From: Opitutia bacterium | GTDB taxonomy: Bacteria; Verrucomicrobiota; Verrucomicrobiia; Opitutales; Coraliomargaritaceae | Direction: 5' to 3' | DNA: 64,000 bases | Assembly (NCBI GenBank): GCA_029248665.1 | Contig: JAQWIW010000011.1 | Coordinates: 1-64,000, forward strand | In this document: piece by piece, positions 19,440 through 28,172 of the stretch | Numbering within the stretch: the first letter of the stretch is position 1 | Layout: each line of letters starts with the position of its first letter | Made by a program: the position numbers and the translations under genes | Notes under the pieces: generated by a model | Told to the model about the DNA's origin: nothing | Databases searched by the model: none | Seen by the model: the letters and a program-made list of their open reading frames with translations, nothing else

Positions 19440-20426
19440 ATGAATTCAAATCTCCAAGATATCTTAAAGCAAGTCTGCTCAAAGTCGCCTATAACATATA
19501 AGGAGTATATTCAAACAGTCCTCTATCATCCAGAGTATGGTTACTATTCAAAACAGTCCCAACGAGTTGGGCGTTCTTCGCAAACAGATTTTTACACTTC
19601 AGAAAGCCTAGGTAAAGTTTTCGCTCAGTTAGTTTTAAGTGCGGCAAAGGAACTTCTTAAAACCAAAGATCTTTCTACGTATCACTTTATTGAAATCGGA
19701 GCAGAGCCTAATGCCTCTTTATTAACTCACCTAGAAAAAAGTCCATTTAGAAAAGAAAGTGTGATTCGTCCCTATAATAAACTTAACATAGAAGATGGGC
19801 CGATTGTTCTTTTTGCAAACGAATGGCTAGATGCACAACCTTTCCATCGCTTAGTGTTTTTAAATGGTCAATGGTACGAAAAAGCAATTACTCTTAATTC
19901 AAAAAATGAACTTGAGGAAACTTTATTAAAAAATTTCTCTAAGCCTATTCAATCGCTTGCTCATCGATTCCCCAAAGATTCAATTAATGGATACCAAGTT
20001 GACCTATCGCCAAAAATAGAAAATGACATTAAATTTATTATGGATCAAAAATGGACAGGGCTTGTCATGTTTTTTGATTATGGAAAAACATGGCAGGAAA
20101 TCTCTACACAAATGCCTAATGGTAGTGCCCGCACTTACCATAAGCATAAACAAGGTACTGATTTATTAAAAACTCCTGGCGAATGCGATATCACCTTTGA
20201 TATATGTTGGGATTTCATCAAAGATATCATTAATTCAAGCAAAGACACACAAAGCTATCTTCAATCACAAGAATCTTTCTTTGTTCATCATGCTCAAGAG
20301 CACATAAAGAAAATCTTATCCAACGCACAATTTAGCTTCTCACAAGAAAAACAAACGCTCTTAGAATTAATTCACCCTGCCAATATGGGGCAGAAATTTC
20401 AAACACTGCACGCATTAAGGAAATAA
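19440..20426 (+). CDS. MidA/NDUFAF7-type SAM-dependent methyltransferase
   Basis: Member of the DUF185/MidA family; the eukaryotic member NDUFAF7 methylates an arginine of complex I. The N-terminal motif YHPEYGYYS...DFYTSESLGKVFAQL is characteristic, followed by a Rossmann SAM site (HFIEIGAEPNASL), FANEWLDAQPFHR and FFDYGKTW. The glycine-rich loop is less regular than in the classic E-x-G-x-G form (EIGAEPN), but the family-specific motifs are clear. The bacterial substrate is unknown. The length of 328 is a little short for the family. Confidence 0.82.
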   Translation: MNSNLQDILKQVCSKSPITYKEYIQTVLYHPEYGYYSKQSQRVGRSSQTDFYTSESLGKVFAQLVLSAAKELLKTKDLSTYHFIEIGAEPNASLLTHLEKSPFRKESVIRPYNKLNIEDGPIVLFANEWLDAQPFHRLVFLNGQWYEKAITLNSKNELEETLLKNFSKPIQSLAHRFPKDSINGYQVDLSPKIENDIKFIMDQKWTGLVMFFDYGKTWQEISTQMPNGSARTYHKHKQGTDLLKTPGECDITFDICWDFIKDIINSSKDTQSYLQSQESFFVHHAQEHIKKILSNAQFSFSQEKQTLLELIHPANMGQKFQTLHALRK

Positions 20427-20508
20427 AATTAATCAGGTAATTTAAGAAAAGGCTTGAATCTTTACTTAAAACCATTTTTGTCATCTGTTTCCCAAACAAA
20501 GAAATATT

Positions 20509-20739
20509 ATGTCACGAATTTGCGCAATCACAGGAAAACGCCCAGTTAAAGGCGGTAGAATTATCAGAAAAGGTCTTACCAAGAAAAGTGGTGGGATTGG
20601 TACTAGCTTGGTAAAAAACACCAAAAGACGCTTTAAGCCAAATGTACAACGCATCCGCGTTAAATTGCCTTCAGGTCAGGTAAAGCGTATGTGGGTAGCG
20701 GTTAAAGCGATCAAAGCCGGTAAAGTACAAAAAGCTTAG
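20509..20739 (+). CDS. rpmB: 50S ribosomal protein bL28
   Basis: Large-subunit protein. MSRICAITGKRPVKG is the standard start, and the basic 76-residue sequence ends in VKAIKAGKVQKA. It is monocistronic: a strong hairpin with T-run follows. In many bacteria rpmB is paired with rpmG; here they are 4.8 kb apart. Confidence 0.96.
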   Translation: MSRICAITGKRPVKGGRIIRKGLTKKSGGIGTSLVKNTKRRFKPNVQRIRVKLPSGQVKRMWVAVKAIKAGKVQKA

Positions 20740-20761
20740 TCTTTTTTAAAAAACAATTTAC

Positions 20762-20793
20762 AAAAAAAGCCCTCAAGTTCTTGAGGGCTTTTT
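20762..20793. terminator. Strong bidirectional terminator between rpmB and rplS
   Basis: GCCCTCAAG (20769-20777), loop TT, CTTGAGGGC (20780-20788), with seven A before and five T after. It serves rpmB on the plus strand and the rpsP-trmD-rplS operon on the minus strand. Confidence 0.92.
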
Positions 20794-20814
20794 CGTATAA
20801 AAAGATTAGTGAGA

Positions 20815-21183
20815 TTAACTCCTTCTTTCAAAGAGGCGTTTTTCTTTCACTTGGTTGGCAGCTTTACCAATACGATCACGCATGTAATACATACGAGCAC
20901 GCATAGTTATTGATTCTCGATCAATCTCTACCTTTTCGATCGCAGGGCTATGTACTGGAAATACTTTTTCCACACCAACTCCAGATGCGATACGTCTCAC
21001 AGTAAAGGATTCTCCGATGCCGCTACCCTTTCGAGCGATAACGATGCCAGGGAATACCTGTATACGTGTCTTATCACCCTCTTTAACCTTAAGGTGTACA
21101 CGCACACCATCGCCAACTTTGAAGTCGCTTCTGTCGTCCTTCAGTTGATCTTTTGTAATTTCATCTATAATTGATTGGCTCAT
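20815..21183 (-). CDS. rplS: 50S ribosomal protein bL19
   Basis: Large-subunit protein near the 30S interface. GDGVRVHLKVKEGDKTRIQVFPGIVIARKG-type sequence (residues ~24-53) and the FPVHSPAIEKVEI segment identify it. The length of 122 is slightly above the usual ~115, with a short N-terminal addition. It is the last gene of the rpsP-trmD-rplS operon, starting 6 bases after the trmD stop, where the trmD end supplies a GGAGAA sequence about 11 bases before the ATG. Confidence 0.96.
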   Translation of the reverse strand: MSQSIIDEITKDQLKDDRSDFKVGDGVRVHLKVKEGDKTRIQVFPGIVIARKGSGIGESFTVRRIASGVGVEKVFPVHSPAIEKVEIDRESITMRARMYYMRDRIGKAANQVKEKRLFERRS

Positions 21184-21189
21184 TAATTG

Positions 21190-21873
21190 TTATTCTCCAT
21201 TTTCTAGTATATCCGGCCTCATGCCAGTTGTCTTTTTTATCTGTTGATTTTTACGCCATTCTTCAATCGCTTTATGATCTCCTGATAAAAGGACCTCTGG
21301 TACACACAAATTACGAAAGTTCGCAGGTCGTGTGTATTGAGGAAAAGCGAGTAAATTGTTCATGAATGTTTCTTCAGTCAAGGATTTTTCATCACCTAAA
21401 AATCCTGGAACAAATCGACTGACTGCGTCAACCACGATAATTGCTGGTAAAGTGCCATTAGTTAAGACGAAATCACCAATACTTATTTCTTCATCAATAA
21501 GCTCATCTCGGACTCTCTGGTCAACACCTTCGTAATGTCCACTGAGGATGATAATGTGTGATTCTTTAGATAAGTCCTGGGCCTTAGCCGTAGTTAAAGG
21601 AACCCCGTCAGGTGCCATATAAATTACTTTACTTTCTTTTCGCTTAAGACCTTCAATCGCATCAAAAATTGGACCTGGGCTCATTACCATTCCTGCACCA
21701 CCTCCATAAGGAAGATCATCTGTTGTCTTGTGTTTATCTAGAGCCCAATCACGTATATTATGAGTATTCAGTTTAATAACATCATTAGACTGTGCCCTTG
21801 CCAACATACTAGAAGACGAAAAACCCTCCACCATTTCTGGGAAGAGGGTTAATATATCAAATTCAATTTTCAT
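21190..21873 (-). CDS. trmD: tRNA (guanine-N1)-methyltransferase TrmD
   Basis: SPOUT-family enzyme that makes m1G37 in tRNAs and prevents +1 frameshifting. ILTLFPEM at the start, PYGGGAGMVM, LSGHYEGVDQRV (knot and SAM site), GDFVLTNG and the C-terminal segment PEVLLSGDHKAIEEWR are diagnostic. The length of 227 is normal. It lies directly after rpsP with 28 bases between them; the rimM gene usual at this point is missing. Confidence 0.96.
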   Translation of the reverse strand: MKIEFDILTLFPEMVEGFSSSSMLARAQSNDVIKLNTHNIRDWALDKHKTTDDLPYGGGAGMVMSPGPIFDAIEGLKRKESKVIYMAPDGVPLTTAKAQDLSKESHIIILSGHYEGVDQRVRDELIDEEISIGDFVLTNGTLPAIIVVDAVSRFVPGFLGDEKSLTEETFMNNLLAFPQYTRPANFRNLCVPEVLLSGDHKAIEEWRKNQQIKKTTGMRPDILENGE

Positions 21874-21901
21874 AGCTCTAAGAGCTAGATCTTAAATTGC
21901 A

Positions 21902-22348
21902 TTAAGACTCTTTGGAAGTTTCTTCAGTAGATGCGTCTGATTCCTCGGATTCAACTTTAACTGATTCAGCTTCAGGAATAGAGCAGGCTTCCGTAGCTTC
22001 CTCAGCTTCAACGATTGGCTCCTCTACTTCTTCTACAGCAACTGTCTCCTCAAGTTTCTTATCTTCTTTTTTAGATTTTTTCTCTGGAATCACACCATCA
22101 ATTTCACGACGTGCTCTTCGTAGTAAACTTTCCGCAGTATCCGAAGACTTAGCTCCTACTGACTTCCAGTATTCGATTCTATCTATTTTAAGATTCAATT
22201 CGTTTTCTGGGCGACTAGCCTGTGGCTCATAAGTGCCTAAAAGCTCCACAAAACGACCGTCTCTACGGGCGTTCGCTTCAGTTACAACCATTCTGTAGAA
22301 TGGACGGTGACTAGTTCCATGACGTTGTAATCGTATTTTTAATGCCAT
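21902..22348 (-). CDS. rpsP: 30S ribosomal protein bS16 with acidic C-terminal tail
   Basis: Small-subunit assembly protein. Residues 1-80 are ordinary bS16 (MALKIRLQRHGTSHRPFYRM). From about residue 93 a lysine patch is followed by ~50 residues dominated by Glu, Val, Ala and Ser (VEEVEEPIVEAEEATEA), giving 148 residues against the usual ~85. The tail is likely disordered and solvent-exposed. A clear AAGGAG lies 11 bases before the ATG, one of the few in this window. It heads the trmD-rplS operon. Confidence 0.95.
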   Translation of the reverse strand: MALKIRLQRHGTSHRPFYRMVVTEANARRDGRFVELLGTYEPQASRPENELNLKIDRIEYWKSVGAKSSDTAESLLRRARREIDGVIPEKKSKKEDKKLEETVAVEEVEEPIVEAEEATEACSIPEAESVKVESEESDASTEETSKES

Positions 22349-22407
22349 AATTTAATAAACTCCTTAAATAATAGGAAAAGGAAGAAAAAACCGATACGAA
22401 TACATTC

Positions 22408-22413
22408 TGTCAA
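22408..22413 (-). promoter_or_regulatory. Possible -35 element upstream of rpsP
   Basis: TTGACA on the minus strand, 60 bases before the rpsP ATG. No matching TATAAT is seen at 16-18 bases, so only the -35 is suggested. Confidence 0.3.
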
Positions 22414-22433
22414 GAAAAGATGCACATTAATAT

Positions 22434-22664
22434 TCAATCAGGCCAAACAATTTCATCAGAATCGGTCCACGGTAAAGGGAATGAAGATTTTTGCCAATCA
22501 TGTCGCACATCTCCAACATTTGCAAATTCTGTCGCTGTACCCTCCACCATTTTACCTGAAAATTGATAACGAGATTCTTCACCCATCAACAAAACATGGC
22601 ATTTTTTAGAATAGGATACTAAAATCCTCGGTGTCTTGTAATCAATTTGGCGTACTTTCTCCAT
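22434..22664 (-). CDS. Small hypothetical protein (76 aa)
   Basis: Unrecognised. ATG start, 76 residues, rich in aromatic and charged residues, one Cys, no signal peptide or membrane segment. The first half looks beta-rich (PRILVSYSKKCHVLLMG), and the end is acidic with three Trp (HDWQ, PLPWTDSDEIVWPD). It sits between rpsP (same strand, downstream) and a divergent ferredoxin gene. It could be transcribed into rpsP. The codon use looks like that of its neighbours. A real gene is likely but unproven. Confidence 0.55.
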   Translation of the reverse strand: MEKVRQIDYKTPRILVSYSKKCHVLLMGEESRYQFSGKMVEGTATEFANVGDVRHDWQKSSFPLPWTDSDEIVWPD

Positions 22665-22724
22665 AAGTTAAAAAAACAATAATTCATACTAGCCAATTTA
22701 AAAAGGATAATCTATTTTTTTACC

Positions 22725-22985
22725 ATGTCAGAAATTAAATTCACTAAATCCAATGAAACCGTCACTTGGGATGGAACCTACGAAAACATCCTTGAATTAG
22801 CAGAAGCTTACGATCTAGCCCTACCATTCAGTTGCCGCATGGGTAATTGCACATCATGCCAACATCCATTAGTATCTGGAGAAGTGGAATATCCATTCGG
22901 ACATACTGGTGAACCCGATGCGGGGCATATCTTATTATGCTGTTCAAAACCTAAAGATAATAGCGACCTAGTTATTGACGCATAA
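22725..22985 (+). CDS. Plant-type [2Fe-2S] ferredoxin
   Basis: Small electron carrier. The cluster ligands follow the plant-type pattern C-x4-C-x2-C...C: FSCRMGNCTSCQ, then LCCSKP about 30 residues later. The length of 86 fits a free-standing ferredoxin. It could supply electrons to Fe-S or other oxidoreductases, but no partner reductase is adjacent. It ends 10 bases before the convergent priA stop. Confidence 0.92.
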   Translation: MSEIKFTKSNETVTWDGTYENILELAEAYDLALPFSCRMGNCTSCQHPLVSGEVEYPFGHTGEPDAGHILLCCSKPKDNSDLVIDA

Positions 22986-22995
22986 ATTCATCTAA

Positions 22996-25272
22996 CTAAC
23001 TCATTTGAATTGGATCAACATCGATCCATTCCCTTACGTCTTTATCAAGTTTAGATTTAAAATCTTTTCTTGCCTCATTAATAGGATCTATAGAACGAAT
23101 AATACTAGGGGTAAAATACCAAAAGTGGAAACGGTACTCATCCTTGATTTTTTCAATCGGAGCAGGTACGGGCCCTCGAATATCGAGGTCTTCTCCCATC
23201 ACTTCTTTTAAAAACTTCAGCCATTGGTTCATGAAAAATAAAACCTTGTCTGGATTTTTCCCTGAAAATAGATGTCTTATCAAATGACGATACGGCGGAT
23301 AATTAAATTCTTTTCTTTGTTCCAAGGTCTCTACTAAAAACCCTTCGAAATCCGTCTGCCGTGCATAGAGTATTGGCGATGCATGAGGTGTACACGTTTG
23401 TACAACAACTTCACCCGACCTATCACCACGGCCTGATCGACCTGACACTTGAACAATTAATTGAAAAGTACGTTCGCTAGCACGAAAATCTTCCACATGC
23501 AAAGACCTATCCGCATCCACTAAGCCTACTAATGTAACATTGGGGAAATCCAAACCTTTCGCAATCATCTGTGTACCTACTAAAATATCAATTTTTCCGG
23601 TGCGAAAATCATTTAAAATCGAGCGAAATAAATTCTTCTTTGTCATGGCATCTGCATCCATGCGGACAATCTTAGCTCTAGGCAAAATTTTCTGTACAAT
23701 GTCTTCAATCCTTTGTGTGCCAAATCCTTTTGATAAAACTGACTTATTATTACATTCTGGGCATACCTTAGGCAACTTATAGGATACCGAACAAAGATGG
23801 CATTTTAAAGTCCAGTCCGTCCGATGAACTGTCATAGGAATACTACAATGCTCACAAGTCGCAACATGTCCACATTCTTGGCAGAGGAAATTAGAGGCAA
23901 ATCCTCGACGATTTAAAAAAAGAATGGTTTGTTCTTTTTTTTCAAAACGATCGATCATTTTATCCGCAAGCATTGAAGATATAGGTCCTCCACCGTCACC
24001 CATCTTTCCTTCTTTTCGCATATCCACTACATGAATCTTTGGAAGCTCTCGATTATCCACCCGATTATACATCTTGTGTAATTGATATTTTCCCAATGAG
24101 GTATTGTGAAACGTTTCTAAAGAAGGTGTAGCCGATCCTAATATACAGACCGCATTATTAATATATGCTCGATAAACGGCTACATCTCTTCCGTGATACC
24201 TTGGTGCATCTTCTTGCTTGTAAGCTGGCTCATGCTCTTCATCGACCACAATCAATTCTAAATTTCTAACAGGTGCAAAGATTGCAGACCGTGCACCAAC
24301 TACAACAGAAGCTTCGCCCTTAACCAAAGAAGCCCAAGCATCGTATCGTTCACCATCAGACAAATGACTATGCCATACCACCGTTTTTACTCCAATCGCC
24401 TCTAAACGACTTCGCACTCGTCCAACCGTTTGAGGAGCTAAGGCAATCTCTGGAACAAGAAAAATCACTCCACCACCTCGATTCACGACAGAAGCAATTG
24501 CTTGCAAATAAACTTCTGTTTTTCCAGAGCCAGTAACCCCGTGTACGACTTCTACAGAAAACGCCTTCTTATCGATAGACTTTTGAAGCTTATTAGTGAT
24601 TGATGTTTGCTCCTCCGTCAGCTTATGTGCCTGCACTTTCACTTCATTTGATTCTTGAGCAAGTGAGTCTGTATAAGCTTCACGTTTTTCCTCTTTAAAA
24701 ATTTCTCTCAGATAGCCTTTTTTAATCAAGCCATCACACACTGATATAGAAATTTTCAACCGCTTAATCACCGTCTGCTTTGGCAAAGCAAACTTTTGAC
24801 TCAACATAAACTTTAAAAGCTCAGCTTGCTTGGGAGCCTTTTTTAATAAATTTTCAATCACTGACGAATCAAAATTCTCTGCAATTTGTATCGTGCGTAT
24901 CTTCTTGGATCCCATTCCTTTTCTAATGAAACTAGGAATCATCGCCTCAAGTATCGATTCATAGGAAGCTGTGTAATAGGAAGCACACCATCTCAAAAGG
25001 GCGTGCAGATCATCGGTCAAAACGGGCTCAGTTTGTACTAACTCAAGAATATATTTAATCTTCTCACTAGCAATTATTTGCTCAGAAGATAACTGAACAA
25101 CTACACCGAATTCACTTTTATTTCGAATCGGTATTCTAACTAAATGCCCTTTTCGAATTTTTTCAGCTAAGAAAGAAGGTACTTTATACGCTAGTTGTGC
25201 ATTAAAACCAGCCAGAGGTATTACTTCAACCAAGGCATCGACTTCAAAATTTCTTTTTCTTTTAGCAATCAC
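22996..25272 (-). CDS. priA: Primosomal replication-restart helicase PriA
   Basis: DEAH-type 3'-5' helicase that recognises stalled forks and reloads the replisome. An N-terminal 3' DNA-binding domain is followed by Walker [22 protein letters not shown] and the zinc-binding insertion (CQECG, CEHC, CHLC, CPEC: four CxxC pairs). Motifs V and VI ([23 protein letters not shown]) follow. The length of 758 is close to E. coli PriA (732). The start overlaps the TPR gene stop by 4 bases, so translation is probably coupled in a Fur-family/TPR/priA operon. Confidence 0.95.
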   Translation of the reverse strand: MIAKRKRNFEVDALVEVIPLAGFNAQLAYKVPSFLAEKIRKGHLVRIPIRNKSEFGVVVQLSSEQIIASEKIKYILELVQTEPVLTDDLHALLRWCASYYTASYESILEAMIPSFIRKGMGSKKIRTIQIAENFDSSVIENLLKKAPKQAELLKFMLSQKFALPKQTVIKRLKISISVCDGLIKKGYLREIFKEEKREAYTDSLAQESNEVKVQAHKLTEEQTSITNKLQKSIDKKAFSVEVVHGVTGSGKTEVYLQAIASVVNRGGGVIFLVPEIALAPQTVGRVRSRLEAIGVKTVVWHSHLSDGERYDAWASLVKGEASVVVGARSAIFAPVRNLELIVVDEEHEPAYKQEDAPRYHGRDVAVYRAYINNAVCILGSATPSLETFHNTSLGKYQLHKMYNRVDNRELPKIHVVDMRKEGKMGDGGGPISSMLADKMIDRFEKKEQTILFLNRRGFASNFLCQECGHVATCEHCSIPMTVHRTDWTLKCHLCSVSYKLPKVCPECNNKSVLSKGFGTQRIEDIVQKILPRAKIVRMDADAMTKKNLFRSILNDFRTGKIDILVGTQMIAKGLDFPNVTLVGLVDADRSLHVEDFRASERTFQLIVQVSGRSGRGDRSGEVVVQTCTPHASPILYARQTDFEGFLVETLEQRKEFNYPPYRHLIRHLFSGKNPDKVLFFMNQWLKFLKEVMGEDLDIRGPVPAPIEKIKDEYRFHFWYFTPSIIRSIDPINEARKDFKSKLDKDVREWIDVDPIQMS

Positions 25273-25649
25273 AGAATCCCTAAATCACTTTTTAATTCCA
25301 AGAAATACTCAGTTTTTCTCAAGGCATTCAAATCTTCATCCTCTAACATCCAACTAAAATCGCTATACCCTAACTTGATCGATTGTCTCAAAGCATCTAT
25401 TGCTTGCTTGAAATTTTCCTTAAGCGATAGACTACAAGCCAAGTTATAATGCGCTAGTGGATTAGCTGCATCTATTTTAACTAATTTTTTGTCTAATTCT
25501 AAACCCTTATCAATATCTCCATGACGCGTATACATTTCTGCGAGTATACAAATAAGACGTTTATCATTGGGCAACTTTTTATAAAGCGATTTATAAAAGT
25601 TATATTCAAAATCACAGGATAGATTCTCTACCGTTTCATCACTATTCAT
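25269..25649 (-). CDS. Small TPR-repeat protein
   Basis: A 126-residue cytoplasmic helical protein with three tetratricopeptide-like units: [21 protein letters not shown], then [20 protein letters not shown] (the clearest) and a final degenerate one with [12 protein letters not shown]. It probably acts as a protein-binding adaptor. It starts 12 bases after the Fur-family stop and overlaps priA by 4 bases, so it belongs to that operon. No role in replication restart is known to me. Confidence 0.8.
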   Translation of the reverse strand: MNSDETVENLSCDFEYNFYKSLYKKLPNDKRLICILAEMYTRHGDIDKGLELDKKLVKIDAANPLAHYNLACSLSLKENFKQAIDALRQSIKLGYSDFSWMLEDEDLNALRKTEYFLELKSDLGIL

Positions 25650-25661
25650 AAATCAATAGAA

Positions 25662-26138
25662 TTATTTTTGTGATATCCTATCGCAAGAACCTTTAGATTT
25701 CAGTTGATCGCACCGAGCAGACACCTGCAATCTTTGATCTTCAACCGATAATAGTAATTTCTCAGCAACCGTTTTTCCATACCACTCCATAAAGGGTGCA
25801 TCAATTTCAAAGATTTTCTCACAATCCATACAAATCACTTGCGCCTGGAAGGTTTTAACATCTTTGTTCGCTGCATAGTACTTGTAATCTTTACCGACAT
25901 CTACTTCACGAATTAGATTACTCTCGGTTAATAATGGTAAAGCACGATAAACTGTAGCACGAGAGACTGAATCATCCAAATTTCTCGCCTTATCCAATAA
26001 ATCTTCTGCCGTAAAATGATCACCGCATGTGAAAGCAGCATTGAAAATCGCTAACCTCTGATTGGTAACCCTTAAACCTTTGCGCGTTAAAAACTCTTTA
26101 AAAGTTTCTTGGTATTGATCTTTAATTTCAATTTTCAT
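25662..26138 (-). CDS. Fur-family metalloregulator (Fur/PerR/Zur)
   Basis: Winged-helix repressor that binds DNA with a metal corepressor. The helix-turn-helix region is [27 protein letters not shown]...[13 protein letters not shown], and the dimerisation domain has CMDC and a second, wider Cys pair (C-x8-C) that could bind structural zinc. I chose the ATG at 26138 (158 residues) because GGAGG lies 11 bases upstream; the ATG at 26171 lies inside the likely operator. It heads the TPR-priA operon. Metal specificity is not clear; the His-rich C-terminus of classic Fur is missing, which slightly favours a PerR- or Zur-like role. Confidence 0.85.
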   Translation of the reverse strand: MKIEIKDQYQETFKEFLTRKGLRVTNQRLAIFNAAFTCGDHFTAEDLLDKARNLDDSVSRATVYRALPLLTESNLIREVDVGKDYKYYAANKDVKTFQAQVICMDCEKIFEIDAPFMEWYGKTVAEKLLLSVEDQRLQVSARCDQLKSKGSCDRISQK

Positions 26139-26161
26139 AACTAATTTAACCTCCAATTTAA

Positions 26162-26183
26162 TGAGACTCAATTGAGACTCAAT
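26162..26183. promoter_or_regulatory. Tandem Fur-family-like operator
   Basis: TGAGACTCA (26162-26170) is followed by ATTGAGACTCAAT (26171-26183), a perfect 6-1-6 palindrome. The repeated unit TGAGACTCAAT gives an 11-base, one-helical-turn spacing. It lies directly upstream of the Fur-family start at 26138 and between it and divergent rplU, as expected for autoregulation. Fur-family boxes often have this short-arm, one-base-centre form. Confidence 0.6.
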
Positions 26184-26280
26184 AACATTCTATCGCTTAA
26201 TTAATATTTTTTTTACCGATAAACGCAGAAAACTCTTGAATTCTTCTGATAATACGCTTTTTTCAATGGTTTTTCAAAAC

Positions 26281-26595
26281 ATGAAAGCAACTATCAAAAC
26301 ACAAGGTCGCCAATTTACAGTGGTTGAAGGAGACATCTTAAAAGTGAATCTTTACCCAGAGACAAAAGCAGGCGATACAATCGATATCACAGACGTTATC
26401 ATGCTCGGTGAAGGTGAAGCCACTCGCTTTGGAACACCTATAATTGAAAACGCTTGTGTAAAAGCTACCATACTAGAAAATAAGAAAGACAAGAAAGTCA
26501 CAACAATTAAAAAGAAACGCAGACAAGGCTATAAAAGAGTTAAAGGCCACCGTCAGCACCTTTCTGTTATTAAAATTCATTCTATCGAAGGTTAA
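26281..26595 (+). CDS. rplU: 50S ribosomal protein bL21
   Basis: Large-subunit protein. The ATG at 26281 gives the standard 104-residue bL21 ([18 protein letters not shown]); the upstream TTG at 26236 would add 15 unsupported residues. [20 protein letters not shown] is the characteristic C-terminal RNA-binding part. It forms the conserved rplU-rpmA pair. Confidence 0.96.
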   Translation: MKATIKTQGRQFTVVEGDILKVNLYPETKAGDTIDITDVIMLGEGEATRFGTPIIENACVKATILENKKDKKVTTIKKKRRQGYKRVKGHRQHLSVIKIHSIEG

Positions 26596-26616
26596 TCGAT
26601 AAAACCAATTTAGACC

Positions 26617-26871
26617 ATGGCACATAAAAAAGGACAAGGAACTTCAAGAAATGGACGCGATAGTCACTCAAAGAGACTAGGTGTTAAAAAATTTGGTGGT
26701 GAGCATGTAGTTGCTGGAAACATCATCTTGAGACAAAGAGGTACTCGCTACCACCCTGGTAACAATGTAGGCATGGGACGTGACCACACTCTTTTTGCTT
26801 TAACTGAAGGCTCTGTGAATTTTGATTCTAAGCACCGCAAAATAAATGTTGTTGAAGCAGTAAGTGCCTAA
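26617..26871 (+). CDS. rpmA: 50S ribosomal protein bL27
   Basis: Large-subunit protein whose N-terminal tail reaches the peptidyl transferase centre. [16 protein letters not shown] is the usual start without a cleavable N-terminal extension, and the length is 84. It follows rplU by 21 bases, and a strong terminator follows. The often-linked obgE is not here. Confidence 0.96.
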   Translation: MAHKKGQGTSRNGRDSHSKRLGVKKFGGEHVVAGNIILRQRGTRYHPGNNVGMGRDHTLFALTEGSVNFDSKHRKINVVEAVSA

Positions 26872-26884
26872 GCAAAATAACTTT

Positions 26885-26914
26885 AAAAAAACCCGCTGAA
26901 AGGCGGGTTTTTTT
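26885..26914 (+). terminator. Intrinsic terminator after rplU-rpmA
   Basis: ACCCGC (26891-26896), loop TGAAAG, GCGGGT (26903-26908), then a run of T to 26914, preceded by an A-run. A classic rho-independent terminator 12 bases past the rpmA stop. Confidence 0.92.
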
Positions 26915-26990
26915 GTGGATTCATATCTAATAAGTTGTGTTTAATAAATCTTGTGGCACTACTAAATCATCACTTTGACAGAACAAACAT

Positions 26991-28109
26991 ATGGAAAGTA
27001 ATTCAGATAACGAAAATGCACATTTTGATAGTATAGAAAGCGCTATCAAAGATATCGCTGACGGTAAGGCAGTAATTGTCACCGATGATGAAGCTAGGGA
27101 AAATGAAGGTGACTTGATATTAGCAGCTGAAAAAGCAACTACAGAGAGTATAAATCAAATGATCTTGCATGCTAGAGGTTTAATTTGCGTACCTATGCAG
27201 GCCGAGCAATTAAGAAGCCTTGGCATCAACCCAATGTCTTCTGAAAATCGAGAATCACACGGCACAGACTTCGCTATATCGGTAGATGCAGCTGAAGGCA
27301 TAAGTACCGGCATCAGTGCTCACGACAGAGCAAAAACTATACAGATTTTAAGTAACCCAAAGGCTAAACCAGAGGATTTAGTACAGCCAGGACATGTTTT
27401 TCCATTAAGGGCTAAAGCTGGTGGAGTATTACAACGAGCAGGCCATACTGAAGCAGCCGTAGATTTAGCCGTATTAGCAGGATTAAACCCTTCTGGTGTC
27501 ATTTGTGAGATATTAAATGAGGATGGTAGCTTAGCACGAGTACCTGATCTTGTTAAATTTAAGAAAAAGCATAACCTTAAACTCATCTCTATTTCACAAC
27601 TCATCGAATTTAGACATAAGAAAGAATGCTTAATTAAGCGAATCTCTTCTAAAAAGATACAAACTGAATATGGGGAATTTGACTTTCATCTGTATAAAAG
27701 TGTTTTAGATGATCGACAACACATAGCGCTATCCATGGGAGAACTGAATCAAGACCCTACTCTGGTCAGAGTTCATAGTGAATACAGGTTATCAGATCTC
27801 TTTAAACAAGTCGGTACTCAAGGACACAAAAACTTAGATCAAGCTTTAACAAAAATAGCAGAAGCAAAACACGGAGTCTTCGTTTATATCGAACAAAAAC
27901 ATGGTGGAATTAAGTTCCTCAAAGATATCTTAAAATCTGAACAAATCAGTCCTCCCAAAATGGATCCAAGGGATTACGGAATAGGTGCACAGATACTTGT
28001 AGACCTAGGATTAAATGAAATTAAGATACTCACGGATAACCCAAGAAAAGTTGTCGGACTAGACGCTTATAATCTCTCTATTACGGAACAAATTTCCCTA
28101 TCTTCATAA
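26991..28109 (+). CDS. ribB: DHBP synthase RibB fused to a degenerate GTP cyclohydrolase II domain (RibBX-like)
   Basis: Riboflavin pathway enzyme making 3,4-dihydroxy-2-butanone 4-phosphate from ribulose 5-phosphate. The RibB half (residues ~10-210) is intact: DDEARENEGDLILAAE, SAHDRA, RAGHTEAAVDLA. The C-terminal half has the GTP cyclohydrolase II fold (RVHSE, RDYGIGAQILVDLG, LTDNPRKVVGL), but the zinc cysteines are gone (HSEYRLSDLF where HSECLTGD is usual, and no RCDCG) and the EGRG catalytic motif is KHGG. It should therefore lack cyclohydrolase II activity, like RibBX proteins. A separate RibA would be needed. Confidence 0.9.
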   Translation: MESNSDNENAHFDSIESAIKDIADGKAVIVTDDEARENEGDLILAAEKATTESINQMILHARGLICVPMQAEQLRSLGINPMSSENRESHGTDFAISVDAAEGISTGISAHDRAKTIQILSNPKAKPEDLVQPGHVFPLRAKAGGVLQRAGHTEAAVDLAVLAGLNPSGVICEILNEDGSLARVPDLVKFKKKHNLKLISISQLIEFRHKKECLIKRISSKKIQTEYGEFDFHLYKSVLDDRQHIALSMGELNQDPTLVRVHSEYRLSDLFKQVGTQGHKNLDQALTKIAEAKHGVFVYIEQKHGGIKFLKDILKSEQISPPKMDPRDYGIGAQILVDLGLNEIKILTDNPRKVVGLDAYNLSITEQISLSS

Positions 28110-28172
28110 AGTTTTTTTCGACTAATATGCAGTAGATAAAGTCGTTAAAAATATACTGAATTAATTTGCTAG

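Noticed and set aside
26139-26171. Upstream ATG at 26171 for the Fur-family gene
   Set aside because: It lies within the palindromic operator and lacks a ribosome-binding sequence; GGAGG supports 26138.
26915-26990. FMN riboswitch before ribB
   Set aside because: The gap after the terminator is only about 76 bases and shows none of the long conserved RFN element.
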